A stretch of 64,000 nucleotides of DNA from Epilithonimonas hungarica. Lineage in GTDB: Bacteria > Bacteroidota > Bacteroidia > Flavobacteriales > Weeksellaceae. The DNA lies in the NCBI RefSeq assembly GCF_900102265.1, contig NZ_FNBH01000005.1, forward strand, positions 124,001 through 188,000, read 5' to 3'. Under the pieces are notes generated by a model that was not told where the DNA came from, did no database searches, and saw only the letters and a list, made by a program, of their open reading frames with translations. The position numbers and the translations under genes are program-made. Positions within the stretch are counted from its first letter, which is position 1. The number at the start of each line of letters is the position of its first letter. Positions 8,537 to 17,885 of the stretch are shown piece by piece.

Positions 8537-8570
8537 AAAACTTCCCAACTTTCGAGGCTGGGAAGTTTTT
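8537..8570 (-). terminator. terminator after the TPR gene
   Basis: AAAACTTCCCA (8537-8547) pairs with TGGGAAGTTTT (8559-8569) around an 11-base loop, followed by T-rich DNA on both strands. It ends the ExbB-to-TPR region and separates it from bshB1. Confidence 0.8.
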
Positions 8571-8588
8571 TATAACTAATAAATTAAA

Positions 8589-10223
8589 TTATTTATTCAA
8601 AGCTTTTTGAAGGTTGATCGCATCCTGGTATGTTGGTTCATATTCCAGAGATTTTGCAATATCTTGTTTTGCCTTCTCAGGATCAGTATCCTTTTCCATA
8701 AATGCAATAAAGAAATAGGCATAACCTAAACTTGGTTTGCTAGCTTCGATCTCTGCCGGTTTTACAAGAGAAATGAATTTCTCATAAGAAGCTTTTGCCA
8801 TATCATTATTTTTGGCTTGCTGATAAGCATAACCTTGGCTATAATATGCCGGTGCCCAATCCGGTAAAGCAGAAATCATTTTGCCCCAAGTGAGGATAGC
8901 TCCATTCCAGTTTTGAACATTCTGATATTCTGTTGCCAATTTGTAAAGAGAATCTGTATCACTAGGATTTTCTACGATCTTCTTTTTAAGCGCTTCTATT
9001 TCTGGAGAAGTCGGACCTTGGTCAACAGAAGCAGAATTGATTCCTCCCTTTACTTTTGCAAGTTCCTCATCCCATTTAAGTGTTTCATCTTTTGCAGCTT
9101 TTGCAATAGCAATTTTTTGTTGAGCAAGTGCATCCAACTGCGCTTTTTTAGCAGCATCTTTTTCATCTTTGCCCATACCTGCTGCAATTAAACCTTGTAA
9201 ACCTTCATCAGATGGCTGGATTCTACTTTTTTCAGCCTTTGACAAAAACGTTTCAATATTTTGTTGAGCCCCGGTATAATCTCCATCTCCGTACTGGATG
9301 TAAGCTCTCAATCTATATTTGATAGGGTCATCAACTTTATCAAAAACCGAATCTAATGTCGTTTTTGCATTAGCAAGATCTTCGTTTGTGAAGTAAAGTT
9401 TTGCAATCTCCAATTTTGTATATGGGTCATCATCCGCATATTTTGTATAGTTGATCAAGTTTTGTGTAGCCTCAGCATTTTTTTGATATTTGATATTGAA
9501 ACCGGCTAAAGCCTTATAAGCTGGTGCATAAGTTGGATCAACAGCAATTGCTTTATCAATGTTCTCTTTTGCTTGTTGCCATCTTTGAGCAGCCATCCAA
9601 AGTGTTCCCATTCTTGTATAAACAGATGCTTTGCTTTTTGCGACCGCAACAGCTTTATCATATGCGGACATTGCATTACCAGGATCTTTTTTCAATCTAT
9701 AAGCATCACCCAAAGAATAATAGTAGTTTGCAGGAACGCCATTTTTTTGCGCTTTTTCTACAGCTTTGTTAAGGAAAGTGATTGCCAGGTCTGGCGAACT
9801 GTTTTTTTCGAAAAGAGTGAGGGCCTCCCCAGCTCTGAAAAGAACTTCAGCATCCTTTTCCTTAGAATCTTTTACAATTTGTTGGATTTCGGCAATTGCT
9901 GACTTATCTCCTTTACCTAATTTAATGGATGCCAATCCGATCTTGTTCAAATAACTTTTAGGATCGGCGGCAAGACCTTTATTAAAACTATCTTGAGCTT
10001 CGTTGAAGTTAGGATCAAATTGAGTCAGATAAGTGTTTCCCAAATAGAAATAGTTGCTTGCATCTTTTGGGTCTTTGTTGATTAGGTCTGTGAAATTTTG
10101 TTTAGCCTTGGCATATTTTTGACTATCTACATAATTAATTCCATCTTGTACAGACTGCCCAAAGGATAAATTTGCAAAGAATCCAATTGCAGCTGTTAAA
10201 ACGATTTTTTTTGATACATTCAT
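8589..10223 (-). CDS. secreted tetratricopeptide-repeat protein
   Basis: A 544-residue protein. It begins with a signal peptide (MNVSKKIVLTAAIGFFANLSFG) and consists mostly of TPR units, recognisable as repeated NYFYLGNTYL, NYYYSLGDAYRLKKD, APAYKALAGF and APAYYSQGYAYQQAKN helices. I prefer the ATG at 10223 over one six codons upstream because it gives a clean signal peptide. It is the last gene of the TonB-energising cluster, following the PstS-like lipoprotein. This order is widely seen in Flavobacteriia. A role as periplasmic scaffold is an inference; no catalytic motif is visible. Confidence 0.88.
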   Translation of the reverse strand: MNVSKKIVLTAAIGFFANLSFGQSVQDGINYVDSQKYAKAKQNFTDLINKDPKDASNYFYLGNTYLTQFDPNFNEAQDSFNKGLAADPKSYLNKIGLASIKLGKGDKSAIAEIQQIVKDSKEKDAEVLFRAGEALTLFEKNSSPDLAITFLNKAVEKAQKNGVPANYYYSLGDAYRLKKDPGNAMSAYDKAVAVAKSKASVYTRMGTLWMAAQRWQQAKENIDKAIAVDPTYAPAYKALAGFNIKYQKNAEATQNLINYTKYADDDPYTKLEIAKLYFTNEDLANAKTTLDSVFDKVDDPIKYRLRAYIQYGDGDYTGAQQNIETFLSKAEKSRIQPSDEGLQGLIAAGMGKDEKDAAKKAQLDALAQQKIAIAKAAKDETLKWDEELAKVKGGINSASVDQGPTSPEIEALKKKIVENPSDTDSLYKLATEYQNVQNWNGAILTWGKMISALPDWAPAYYSQGYAYQQAKNNDMAKASYEKFISLVKPAEIEASKPSLGYAYFFIAFMEKDTDPEKAKQDIAKSLEYEPTYQDAINLQKALNK

Positions 10224-10340
10224 TATATTCTCGGTTTTCATTATTTCTAAAAATATTAATCAGTGGTTTGATTCGCAATATTCAGACCATTATTTTATAA
10301 TACAAAGTTTTTTCTGTTAAAAAAATATTAAAAAAAACAA

Positions 10341-11207
10341 TTATCGCATTTGAACCTCCCTTTTAAAGATGTTGTATGGCTGGAGACCTTCTTTTTCCAC
10401 AACGATCTGCCCCAATTGTTGGCAGGAAAATCTAATAAAACCGTTTCCAAGACCATAATAAGCTTCATTTGTAAGAAAATACAAAACTCTTGTAAATGGA
10501 TAGGTCATGTTTTTCAAATTATCATTAGAGATATCGTAAGCTTTATTATCCTTGATAACTTTAAGGACCTTCAGCTCATTTCTAAGCTTTTCCGCTTCTT
10601 TACCATAAGGGCGACTAATTGTATTGTAGCTTATGACGCCTATCTTATCTGGATAATTTTTAAGCTGCTCCGCAACATTTTCATTTCCATTGATAATGGA
10701 AAATTTCAAGTTAGCTGGGTTTTTCCGAAATTTCTGAGCGATGAAATTAAGATTACTGGAATTGGTCCCATCAAAAATCAAACGTTTTTTATCAGATTGA
10801 AGTTCATTGGAGATCTCATCCATAGAAATAGATTCCAAAGGTGAATCTTTTGGAACAACAAAAAGTACAGCATCAGCAGCAAATTTTGCTGGTTTCCAAG
10901 GCAAGTCAATCTTTTGATCATAAGCCTCTTTTTCTTTTTGTGATAGTTCTCTGGACATAACAACAACTCTTGCCTTTTTATCTAAAAGATCCAGCAGCCC
11001 CAGATCTTCTTTTTTGATAACAAGATTGATCTTTGTTTTTGGATTAAGCGCAGTATACCTTTCCACCAAGGCTTCTGCAACACTTTTGAAAGATTCATCC
11101 GCTTCTACCGTGATCTCCCCCTTATTAGGATTGTCAATTTCCTTATCCTTTGAACACGAATAGATCATAGCAAAACTTGCTATGATCATGAAGAATACTT
11201 TTTTCAT
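10341..11207 (-). CDS. PstS-like periplasmic substrate-binding lipoprotein
   Basis: A 288-residue protein with a lipoprotein signal (lipobox MIYSC, Cys about 18) followed by a PBP-like phosphate-binding (PstS superfamily) fold. Segments such as ITVEADESFKSVAEALVERY, VVMSRELSQKE, LIFDGTNSSNL and YPFTRVLYFLTNEAYYG support this. The start at 11207 fits because it is one base past the upstream stop codon (TAG-A-ATG); an earlier in-frame ATG would overlap that gene by more. No PstA/B/C genes are near, so it is probably not part of a phosphate ABC importer; its place in the exb/tonB cluster suggests a sensing or accessory role. Confidence 0.85.
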   Translation of the reverse strand: MKKVFFMIIASFAMIYSCSKDKEIDNPNKGEITVEADESFKSVAEALVERYTALNPKTKINLVIKKEDLGLLDLLDKKARVVVMSRELSQKEKEAYDQKIDLPWKPAKFAADAVLFVVPKDSPLESISMDEISNELQSDKKRLIFDGTNSSNLNFIAQKFRKNPANLKFSIINGNENVAEQLKNYPDKIGVISYNTISRPYGKEAEKLRNELKVLKVIKDNKAYDISNDNLKNMTYPFTRVLYFLTNEAYYGLGNGFIRFSCQQLGQIVVEKEGLQPYNIFKREVQMR

Positions 11208-11208
11208 T

Positions 11209-11391
11209 CTAATTATCATTTTTGAGCGCAATTATAGCTCTTACGAATCTGAATATTCCATAAGCTACCAGTAAAATACCTAGTGGATAAGCTATATTAG
11301 ACTCTATGATACTTAAGTATCTATAAACTATAATAAAAATCCCGAACGCTATGTAGAGAAACCCTACAATTAAAGAAAGCCATTTAAACAT
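11209..11391 (-). CDS. small two-helix membrane protein
   Basis: A 60-residue protein with two hydrophobic helices (residues about 4-25 and 35-54) joined by a short polar loop, ending in a charged tail. I recognise no family. It is tightly linked to the PstS-like gene (one-base gap) and follows tonB after a terminator-like hairpin. Such small proteins sit at this position in related clusters, but a function is not known to me. Confidence 0.75.
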   Translation of the reverse strand: MFKWLSLIVGFLYIAFGIFIIVYRYLSIIESNIAYPLGILLVAYGIFRFVRAIIALKNDN

Positions 11392-11408
11392 AACACAAAT
11401 CTAATAAA

Positions 11409-11437
11409 AAAAGAGAAGTTATAAAAACTTCTCTTTT
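11409..11437 (-). terminator. hairpin terminator after tonB
   Basis: AAAAGAGAAGTT pairs with AACTTCTCTTTT around a 5-base loop, with a T-run on the minus strand. It may be partial read-through, since the next gene is on the same strand about 20 bases on. Confidence 0.75.
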
Positions 11438-11462
11438 ATATAATCCATTACAAATTAAATCC

Positions 11463-12287
11463 TTATTGGAAATTCATTGTAACTGGGAATCTAAATCTAG
11501 ATCTTACAGGCTGTCCATTAACTTTACCTGGAGTCCATTTAGTTTTAATTCCTTTAACAGTAGCTTCTGCTTCTCTGTTGAAATCTGAATTAGGACCAGT
11601 CGCTTTTACTTGGGTAAGAGAACCGTCTTTTTCTACAACGAAAGTAATTTCTGTTTTAAGGGTTCCTTCTCCTTCCAAACTTCCTGAATCAAAATTATTA
11701 CTGAACTTACTTCTGAAAGCATTGGTTCCTCCAGGGAATTCTGCATTCTGATCCACAGACTCATAAACCTCATTAGTTACAGGTTTAACTTCTGCAACCA
11801 CACCTTTCCCTGTTGATGGTGGCGGTGGCGGTGGCGTGTAAGATGGAGTTTTAACCCCTTCTTGATTCTGAAGCCCCGTAGTAGTTTCCAATTGTTTTGT
11901 AATTGGTGGTGGTGGTGTTTCAATCTTAGGAGCTTTTTTAGGCTCAGGAACAACATTCTGAATCACTTCCTGTTTTTCCTCTTCTTTTGGAGGAGGAGGT
12001 GGTGGTGGTTCTTCTTCCTTCGGTTGCTCGATAATTGGTTGTTCATCCAATATATCTACCAGTTTTGCATCTACCTCAACTTTATCTCTAGCATTCATCT
12101 GTTGAATCTTAAGATAAATAAGAGGCGAAATTGCAAGAAGAAGAAAAAAAGCCGTTCCTATAAAGAAAGATCTTGTAAGCAACTTAGGATACGCCGTTCT
12201 AAGATCGTACGCACCATACTCTTTATTTCTATTTTCAAATACTATCTCGTCAAGACTGAGATCGTATTTCAAATTATCGTCTGCCAT
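11463..12287 (-). CDS. tonB: TonB family energy transducer
   Basis: A 274-residue TonB protein. It has a short cytoplasmic N-terminus with the ENRNKEYGAYDLRTAYPKLL motif common in Bacteroidota TonB, one membrane helix (about 39-60), a Pro/Glu-rich periplasmic spacer (about 80-165) and a C-terminal TonB domain ending RSRFRFPVTMNFQ. It couples the proton motive force, through ExbB/ExbD, to outer-membrane TonB-dependent receptors. It lies directly downstream of exbB and two exbD genes, as expected. Confidence 0.93.
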   Translation of the reverse strand: MADDNLKYDLSLDEIVFENRNKEYGAYDLRTAYPKLLTRSFFIGTAFFLLLAISPLIYLKIQQMNARDKVEVDAKLVDILDEQPIIEQPKEEEPPPPPPPKEEEKQEVIQNVVPEPKKAPKIETPPPPITKQLETTTGLQNQEGVKTPSYTPPPPPPSTGKGVVAEVKPVTNEVYESVDQNAEFPGGTNAFRSKFSNNFDSGSLEGEGTLKTEITFVVEKDGSLTQVKATGPNSDFNREAEATVKGIKTKWTPGKVNGQPVRSRFRFPVTMNFQ

Positions 12288-12323
12288 TTTTGATATTTTA
12301 AATATGATATTGTAGTATAGAGA

Positions 12324-12863
12324 TTACTCTCCAACTTTCTTTTTGTAAATAGCTAACTCCCAAGGCTTGATATCGGTAACACCGTATCTTTCATTTTTGG
12401 TAATAGCCATTTCATCGAGAATATCTACAAAATTCTTATATACCGCATCGTCTGTTGGTTTGATAATGACTGTAAACAAATCCTTATCAGCTGCACCAGC
12501 TTTTGCCTGCTCGATCACTTTTCTAATTCCCTCTCTATCGAATGTAGTTTCCATAAGAGTCGCATCATTAAGACCTGCTTGGTCTTGCTGATGATAGAAT
12601 ACTTTATTGTCTTTTCCTATGATCACAGAAATTGAATTACTTAATTTAATCTCTGTATCTGGTTGTTTTTGATCTTTTTTCGGTTTTGCCGGAAGACCAA
12701 GATCCATTACATTGGGTTTACTAAATGTTGTTGTAAACATGAAGAACATCAACATAAGGAAATTCAAATCAACCATCGGTGTCATATCTACTCGGGGATT
12801 ATGCTTCTTCGAACGGACCTTGCCGCCTTTCCCGCTATCCTCTTTTACTTGTACTTCTGCCAT
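12324..12863 (-). CDS. exbD: ExbD/TolR-type biopolymer transport protein (second copy)
   Basis: A 179-residue protein with a cytoplasmic head and a single membrane helix carrying the essential aspartate in VDMTPMVDLNFLMLMFFMFT, followed by a periplasmic domain. It works with ExbB as the proton-driven stator energising TonB. Two different ExbD-like proteins are encoded in tandem (12 bases apart), a usual Bacteroidota arrangement. The periplasmic part differs strongly from its neighbour, so the two are not a recent duplication. Confidence 0.93.
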   Translation of the reverse strand: MAEVQVKEDSGKGGKVRSKKHNPRVDMTPMVDLNFLMLMFFMFTTTFSKPNVMDLGLPAKPKKDQKQPDTEIKLSNSISVIIGKDNKVFYHQQDQAGLNDATLMETTFDREGIRKVIEQAKAGAADKDLFTVIIKPTDDAVYKNFVDILDEMAITKNERYGVTDIKPWELAIYKKKVGE

Positions 12864-12874
12864 TTCTGTATGAT

Positions 12875-13483
12875 TTAATTTCCAGGTTTACCTTCTTGTG
12901 ATGTTATCAACCAAAATTTAAGAAAATCAATATCTCTCAAACCTTCAAATAAGCTTTTTACTTTCGGATATTTTGTACTTACGTCACCTTTTATCGCTAA
13001 CTTGTAGTTAGGATTAACGGCAAGACTTTGTTGTACCCAATCAATCAATTGCTTATTTGTACTATCCATAGGGATTCCTTCTTTTGCTTTGTAAGTTTTT
13101 TGTTGGTCTTCAGGCAGATTCAAATAACTTTTAAGCTGACTCATTGGTACGCCAATCGCTTCTACTTTTGCAAATGCAGCTTTTTCCGGGTTAGTAAAAG
13201 TCATTCTGTACTTTTGTCCCATTTTATCTAAAAGTTGTATTTTTTCCGATCCATTATCTACTGGTTGAAAATAAAATACACCATCCGGAGTAACACTTAC
13301 GGTCATAAGACTTGCATCAGGAAGTAACTTCTCTGATATAGAAGAAGGCGGTTTTATCTGTGCCACATCGGGCTTTTTGAACTGGGTAGTCATAATGAAG
13401 AATGTAAGAAGTAAGAATGTTACATCACACATTGCTGTCATATCCAGAGCTACACCATGTCTTTTTGGTTTAATTCTCGCCAT
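12875..13483 (-). CDS. exbD: ExbD/TolR-type biopolymer transport protein (first copy)
   Basis: A 202-residue ExbD-like protein whose membrane helix contains the proton-path aspartate in LDMTAMCDVTFLLLTFFIMT. It is longer than the second copy, with extra sequence around residues 90-150 in the periplasmic domain. It lies 71 bases downstream of exbB and 11 upstream of the second exbD. Together with ExbB it forms the motor for TonB-dependent uptake. Confidence 0.93.
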   Translation of the reverse strand: MARIKPKRHGVALDMTAMCDVTFLLLTFFIMTTQFKKPDVAQIKPPSSISEKLLPDASLMTVSVTPDGVFYFQPVDNGSEKIQLLDKMGQKYRMTFTNPEKAAFAKVEAIGVPMSQLKSYLNLPEDQQKTYKAKEGIPMDSTNKQLIDWVQQSLAVNPNYKLAIKGDVSTKYPKVKSLFEGLRDIDFLKFWLITSQEGKPGN

Positions 13484-13554
13484 TATTTTTGTCTATTTAA
13501 CTTTTTGATGAAATTTAAAATGTAAAAATACATTTTAATAAAATGCCTAATTTC

Positions 13555-14418
13555 TTAGTGAAATTCAGCAAAAGATTGTTGGATGCTCATGGAAATCTCA
13601 TCAATCTTGTAAGTCAAACCGTCAATTTTAGCTGTAAAATAGTTATAAAGAATAATTGCAACAGCAGAAGTACCAATACCTAAGGCTGTATTCATCAATG
13701 CTTCTGAGATACCGATTGATAAAGCAGCAGCATCAGGAGTTCCTCCTGCATCACCTAACGCCTGGAATGAACGGATCATACCGATTACCGTTCCCAATAG
13801 TGCCACCAAAGTTGCAACAGTACCAAGAGTTGATAAGATATTCATGTTTTTCTCTAACATTGGCATCTCCAAAGTTGTAGCCTCTTCGATAGCTTTGTTA
13901 AGACCTGCCATTTTTTGTTCTTTGTCTAAAGTAGTATCATGAGCCAAAGCTTTGTATGTTGTAAGACCTTCTTTTACAACATTCCCGATAGAACCTTGTT
14001 GTTTGTCACACTCTTCTAAAGCCTCGTCAACTTTGTTATTGTTAAGCAAGCTTCTGATCTTTACAACAAAATTATCAACATTTCCATTTCCCGAAGCCTT
14101 GTTCAATACGATAGCTCTCTCGATTGAAAAAACGATAACGATGATCATAAAAGTGATCAAAACAGGAACAAGTATTCCTCCCATATAGATAACACCCAAT
14201 CCATGAGGATGAAGTTCTTTACTTTCGATGTCAGCAAATGCTACTGAAGGAGCGCCTGCAATACGAGCATCTTCTTGAAAGTTTGAAGGATTACCTAATA
14301 CAAATAAAAAGATCGCAATACCTACAGCCAATAAAATTGGGATGATTATAGCAGGATTAAGACCTCCCTTTTTTCTAGCAACTACTTGCTCGTCTGTTTT
14401 TGAAACATTCATTTCCAT
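13555..14418 (-). CDS. exbB: ExbB/TolQ/MotA proton channel protein
   Basis: A 287-residue protein with three or more membrane helices: one near residues 22-44, another near 78-100 and the conserved pair in the C-terminal half. That half contains the MotA/TolQ/ExbB signature LSTLGTVATLVALLGTVIGMIRSFQ and NTALGIGTSAVAIILYNYF. It forms the pentameric ring around the ExbD helices. It opens the operon exbB-exbD-exbD-tonB. Two ATGs two codons apart (14418, 14412) cannot be separated. The 286-base gap before it holds only the promoter region, with no clear consensus box. Confidence 0.94.
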   Translation of the reverse strand: MEMNVSKTDEQVVARKKGGLNPAIIIPILLAVGIAIFLFVLGNPSNFQEDARIAGAPSVAFADIESKELHPHGLGVIYMGGILVPVLITFMIIVIVFSIERAIVLNKASGNGNVDNFVVKIRSLLNNNKVDEALEECDKQQGSIGNVVKEGLTTYKALAHDTTLDKEQKMAGLNKAIEEATTLEMPMLEKNMNILSTLGTVATLVALLGTVIGMIRSFQALGDAGGTPDAAALSIGISEALMNTALGIGTSAVAIILYNYFTAKIDGLTYKIDEISMSIQQSFAEFH

Positions 14419-14704
14419 ATTAAAACTAAATTATAATTGTTAAATTTTATCGTGTAAAATAAAGTCAATTTTTTGAAAAATGCAAAATTATTTTCTGTTT
14501 GACTTGTAATTTTTTTATCTATTAAATCAGCTTATTTTAATTATTAATTAAATCGAAGCAGTGTTTTTATGAATTCATTATCTCTTTTGGAAACATTAAT
14601 GGAAGATATACAAATTTGTCATACATAAATTATGATTTTAATTTCTATAATTTCCAATGGCGAGAATAATAATTTTTCTTAATCTTTCACAAGGCTTTCT
14701 TAAA

Positions 14705-17515
14705 TCAGCTAACAATATTAATGATTTTCTTCGGTACGAATATGAAATTTTTAACTGATTTATCTCCTAAAAACTTCTTCACGTCATCATTCTCCATCAT
14801 TAGTTTTTCGACTTCTTCCTTACCAAGTTCAGCAGCTAATTTGATTTTGAATTTCATCTTTCCATTGAAGCTTACCGGATAATCTATCTCATCCTCAACA
14901 AGATAGCTTTCATCAAGAGTTGGGAACGGTTCAAATTCAATAGAAGCATTATTTCCGAGCAAATTCCATACCTCTTCACAAATATGTGGTGCATATGGTG
15001 AGATAATAACAGCCAAAGGTTGCAAAATATTGCGTTTATTACATTTTAATTTCTGCAATTCGTTCACAGCAATCATAAATGATGATACAGAAGTGTTGAA
15101 AGAAAAATTCTCAATATCGAAATTCACCTTCTTTATTAAGGTGTGAAGGATTTTATATTCCTCTTTCGTCGGCTCTTCATCAGAAACTTCAAAACTATCA
15201 TTGTTGAAATACAAGTTCCAGAATTTCTTCAGGAAACCATAAACACCGCTTAATCCTTGTGTGTTCCAAGGTTTGGATTGTTCTAAAGGACCAAGGAACA
15301 TTTCGTACAACCTTAAACCGTCTGCTCCGTATTCATTACATATATCATCTGGATTGACAACATTGTAAGTTCTTTTAGACATTTTATCAACTTCCCTTTC
15401 GGTTATTAACTTTCCATCTTCAAGAATAAACTCAGCATCATTAAATTCTGGACGCCAAACTCTAAGTTTTTCAACATCAATTTCATCTGTTGTTCCAATC
15501 AACATAGAAATATCAACAGGAATTCTTTGAGTTTGATATTCGTTTGCAAGATTTTTAGAAACAATTTTATTTGTTCCATCAATTCTATGAATTAACGCAC
15601 TCATCCCCAAAATCATCCCTTGATTAATCAACTTTTGGAAAGGCTCATTTTGCTCAATATAACCTCTGTCTTTCAAGAACATATTCCAAAAACGGGAATA
15701 CAACAAATGACCAGTTGCGTGCTCGCTTCCTCCTATGTATAAATCAACTTGTCCCCAATAATCGGTCAGTTCTTTTTTAGCAAAAACCTCATCGTCGTTC
15801 GGGTCCATATATCTCAGGAAATACCACGAACTTCCTGCCCAACCTGGCATCGTCGATAATTCCAAAGGGAAAACTGTTTTGTCATCAATCAAATCCGTGT
15901 CAACCACTTTTTGATTCGCCTCGTCCCACGCAAATGTTTTCGCATTTCCTAATGGTGGGTCACCGTCTTCTGTCGGTAGATATTTTTCAACCTCAGGAAG
16001 TTCTAAAGGCAAAGCGGAATTTGGCAAAGTGTAAGGCATTCCGTCCTTATAATAGATAGGAACCGGCTCGCCCCAATATCTTTGTCTGGAGAAAATCGCA
16101 TCACGCTGTCTGTAATTCGTCGTTCCGTGACCAATTCCTCGGTTTTCGATTTCAACAATTATTTTGGATTTCGCATCCTTATAATTAAAGCCGTTCAGGA
16201 AATCAGAATTCACACAAACTGAATCTTTGGAATCGTAAGCTTCTTCCTGAACATCCACATCAGATTCTACAACCTTGATAATTTCCAATCCGAATTTCTT
16301 TGCAAATCTATGGTCACGCTCGTCGTGTGCAGGAACGGCCATCACAGCTCCGGTTCCGTAACCCATCAACACATAATCCGAAATATAAACCGGAATTTTC
16401 TTCCCAGTAAACGGATTGATGGCATAACTTCCCGTGAAAGCACCACTCACGTTTTTCACGTCAGCCATCCTATCACGTTCTGTTTTTTTGGAAGTTTCTT
16501 CTATATAATGATCAACCTCAGTTTTTTGTTCTGGAGTTGTTAAATTCTGAACCAAAGGATTTTCCGGCGCCAAAACCATAAAGGTCGCTCCGAAAATCGT
16601 GTCAGGTCTTGTCGTAAAAACTTCAATCGTTTCTCCATTTTCAGTTGCGAATCTCACCTGCGCTCCCTGAGATTTTCCAATCCAATATTCCTGAGCATCC
16701 TTCAACGGTTGTGGCCAATTCAAAGTTTTAAGGCCTTGCAACAATCTTTCCGAGTATGCAGAAATCCTCATACTCCACTGCATCATTTTCTTTTGAAAAA
16801 CAGGATAACCGCCTCTTTCGGATTTCCCGTCTTTTATTTCGTCGTTTGCTAAAACAGTTCCGAGAGCCGGACACCAATTCACGGTAGTTTCCGCACGGAA
16901 GGCCAGACGATAATTCAATAATATCTCTTCTTTCTTAATATCAGAATAATTTTTCCATTCTTCTGAAGTGAAATTTAATTCTTCATTTTGATTGGCATTC
17001 AAACCTTCCGTTCCTTTTTCTTCAAAATGTTTGATTAAGGTTTCGATAGATTCCGCCTTGTCCGTATCTTTATTGTACCAGGAATGAAACAACTGGATGA
17101 AAATCCATTGCGTCCATTTGTAATAAGAAGCGTCCGAAGTTCTCACTTCCCGGCTCCAGTCAAATGAAAAACCAATTTTTCTTAATTGCTCCTCGTATCT
17201 CGTTATATTTTGTTCAGTCGTAATTGCAGGATGCGTTCCGGTTTGTATTGCATATTGCTCAGCAGGAAGTCCAAAACTGTCATAACCAATCGGATGCAAA
17301 ACGTTAAAACCCTGATGTCTCTTGAATCTCGCATAGATATCCGATGCGATGTATCCCAGCGGATGCCCCACGTGAAGTCCAGCTCCGGAAGGATACGGGA
17401 ACATATCGAGGACGTAGAATTTCGGTTTATCGGTTGAGTCGGAAGTCTTGTAAGTTTGGTTGTCTTCCCAGTATTTCTGCCACTTTTTTTCTATCTGCTG
17501 ATGGTCGTAAAACAT
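14705..17515 (-). CDS. leuS: leucyl-tRNA synthetase
   Basis: A 936-residue class I synthetase that charges tRNA-Leu. The HIGH motif appears as HVGHPLGY near residue 48 and the KMSKS motif as KMSKRTYN in the last third. The CP1 editing domain is present with the threonine-rich TTRPDTIFGATF. It carries the long insertions usual in Bacteroidota LeuRS, for example around residues 150-200 and just before KMSK. It is a single-gene unit with a well-formed promoter upstream at 17559-17588. Confidence 0.98.
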   Translation of the reverse strand: MFYDHQQIEKKWQKYWEDNQTYKTSDSTDKPKFYVLDMFPYPSGAGLHVGHPLGYIASDIYARFKRHQGFNVLHPIGYDSFGLPAEQYAIQTGTHPAITTEQNITRYEEQLRKIGFSFDWSREVRTSDASYYKWTQWIFIQLFHSWYNKDTDKAESIETLIKHFEEKGTEGLNANQNEELNFTSEEWKNYSDIKKEEILLNYRLAFRAETTVNWCPALGTVLANDEIKDGKSERGGYPVFQKKMMQWSMRISAYSERLLQGLKTLNWPQPLKDAQEYWIGKSQGAQVRFATENGETIEVFTTRPDTIFGATFMVLAPENPLVQNLTTPEQKTEVDHYIEETSKKTERDRMADVKNVSGAFTGSYAINPFTGKKIPVYISDYVLMGYGTGAVMAVPAHDERDHRFAKKFGLEIIKVVESDVDVQEEAYDSKDSVCVNSDFLNGFNYKDAKSKIIVEIENRGIGHGTTNYRQRDAIFSRQRYWGEPVPIYYKDGMPYTLPNSALPLELPEVEKYLPTEDGDPPLGNAKTFAWDEANQKVVDTDLIDDKTVFPLELSTMPGWAGSSWYFLRYMDPNDDEVFAKKELTDYWGQVDLYIGGSEHATGHLLYSRFWNMFLKDRGYIEQNEPFQKLINQGMILGMSALIHRIDGTNKIVSKNLANEYQTQRIPVDISMLIGTTDEIDVEKLRVWRPEFNDAEFILEDGKLITEREVDKMSKRTYNVVNPDDICNEYGADGLRLYEMFLGPLEQSKPWNTQGLSGVYGFLKKFWNLYFNNDSFEVSDEEPTKEEYKILHTLIKKVNFDIENFSFNTSVSSFMIAVNELQKLKCNKRNILQPLAVIISPYAPHICEEVWNLLGNNASIEFEPFPTLDESYLVEDEIDYPVSFNGKMKFKIKLAAELGKEEVEKLMMENDDVKKFLGDKSVKNFIFVPKKIINIVS

Positions 17516-17558
17516 TCTATAAATTAAGAATTAATAATGAATAATTTTTTAAGATTCA

Positions 17559-17588
17559 CAAAGTTAAGATTTTGAAATAAATAGACAA
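17559..17588 (-). promoter_or_regulatory. promoter of leuS
   Basis: On the minus strand, TTG at 17588-17586, a 19-base spacer and TAACTTTG at 17566-17559. This gives a leader of about 35-40 bases before the ATG at 17515. Confidence 0.65.
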
Positions 17589-17630
17589 TTTTAAATTTTC
17601 GGATTCACTTTTTCAACATTTATAATTATT

Positions 17631-17730
17631 TGGGCACCTTTATCCGTCCTCCGTTCTCGCTTTTTTATTTTCCCAATCCTCTCCCAACGCAAAAAATAAA
17701 AAGAGCTCCACTCAGGCCGGGGCGCAGATT
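17631..17730. repeat. R1 composite palindromic repeat, copy A
   Basis: Outer blocks TGGGCACCTTTATCCG and GGCCGGGGCGCA flank opposed T-rich and A-rich cores (CTTTTTTATTTTC ... CAAAAAATAAAAAG). It aligns block by block with the reverse complement of the copy at 43543-43655. Confidence 0.75.
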
Positions 17731-17764
17731 CCCACTTCGAATCAGCATTTGTCATAACCACACG

Positions 17765-17820
17765 TTTGTCATTCCGTAGGAATCTAAACAAAGCTGTCGA
17801 GATTCCTACGGAATGACAAA
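17765..17820. repeat. perfect 21-bp inverted repeat
   Basis: 17765-17785 is the exact reverse complement of 17800-17820, with a 14-base loop. The arm contains TCCTACGGAATGACA, which recurs once more at about 57860-57874. No T-run follows, so it is unlikely to be a terminator. Confidence 0.85.
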
Positions 17821-17856
17821 TAGTATGAAATCATTAAATAACAGTCAGTATTACAT

Positions 17857-17885
17857 TTGTCACACTGAGCGGAGTCAAAGTGTTC
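17857..17885 (+). repeat. R2 REP-like unit
   Basis: TTGTCACACTGAGCGGAGTC followed by AAAGTG. An inverted relative lies at 57721-57749. Confidence 0.75.

Noticed and set aside
10350-10844. 164-codon open frame opposite the PstS-like gene
   Set aside because: Antisense shadow rich in Phe/Ile/Lys; no signal or domain.
10341-11207. Phosphate ABC importer (pst operon)
   Set aside because: No pstC, pstA, pstB or phoU lies nearby; the gene belongs to the TonB cluster.
17591-17791. 66-codon minus-strand open frame
   Set aside because: It coincides with the R1 repeat and one arm of the 21-bp inverted repeat; composition is repeat-derived and no promoter or family match is seen.
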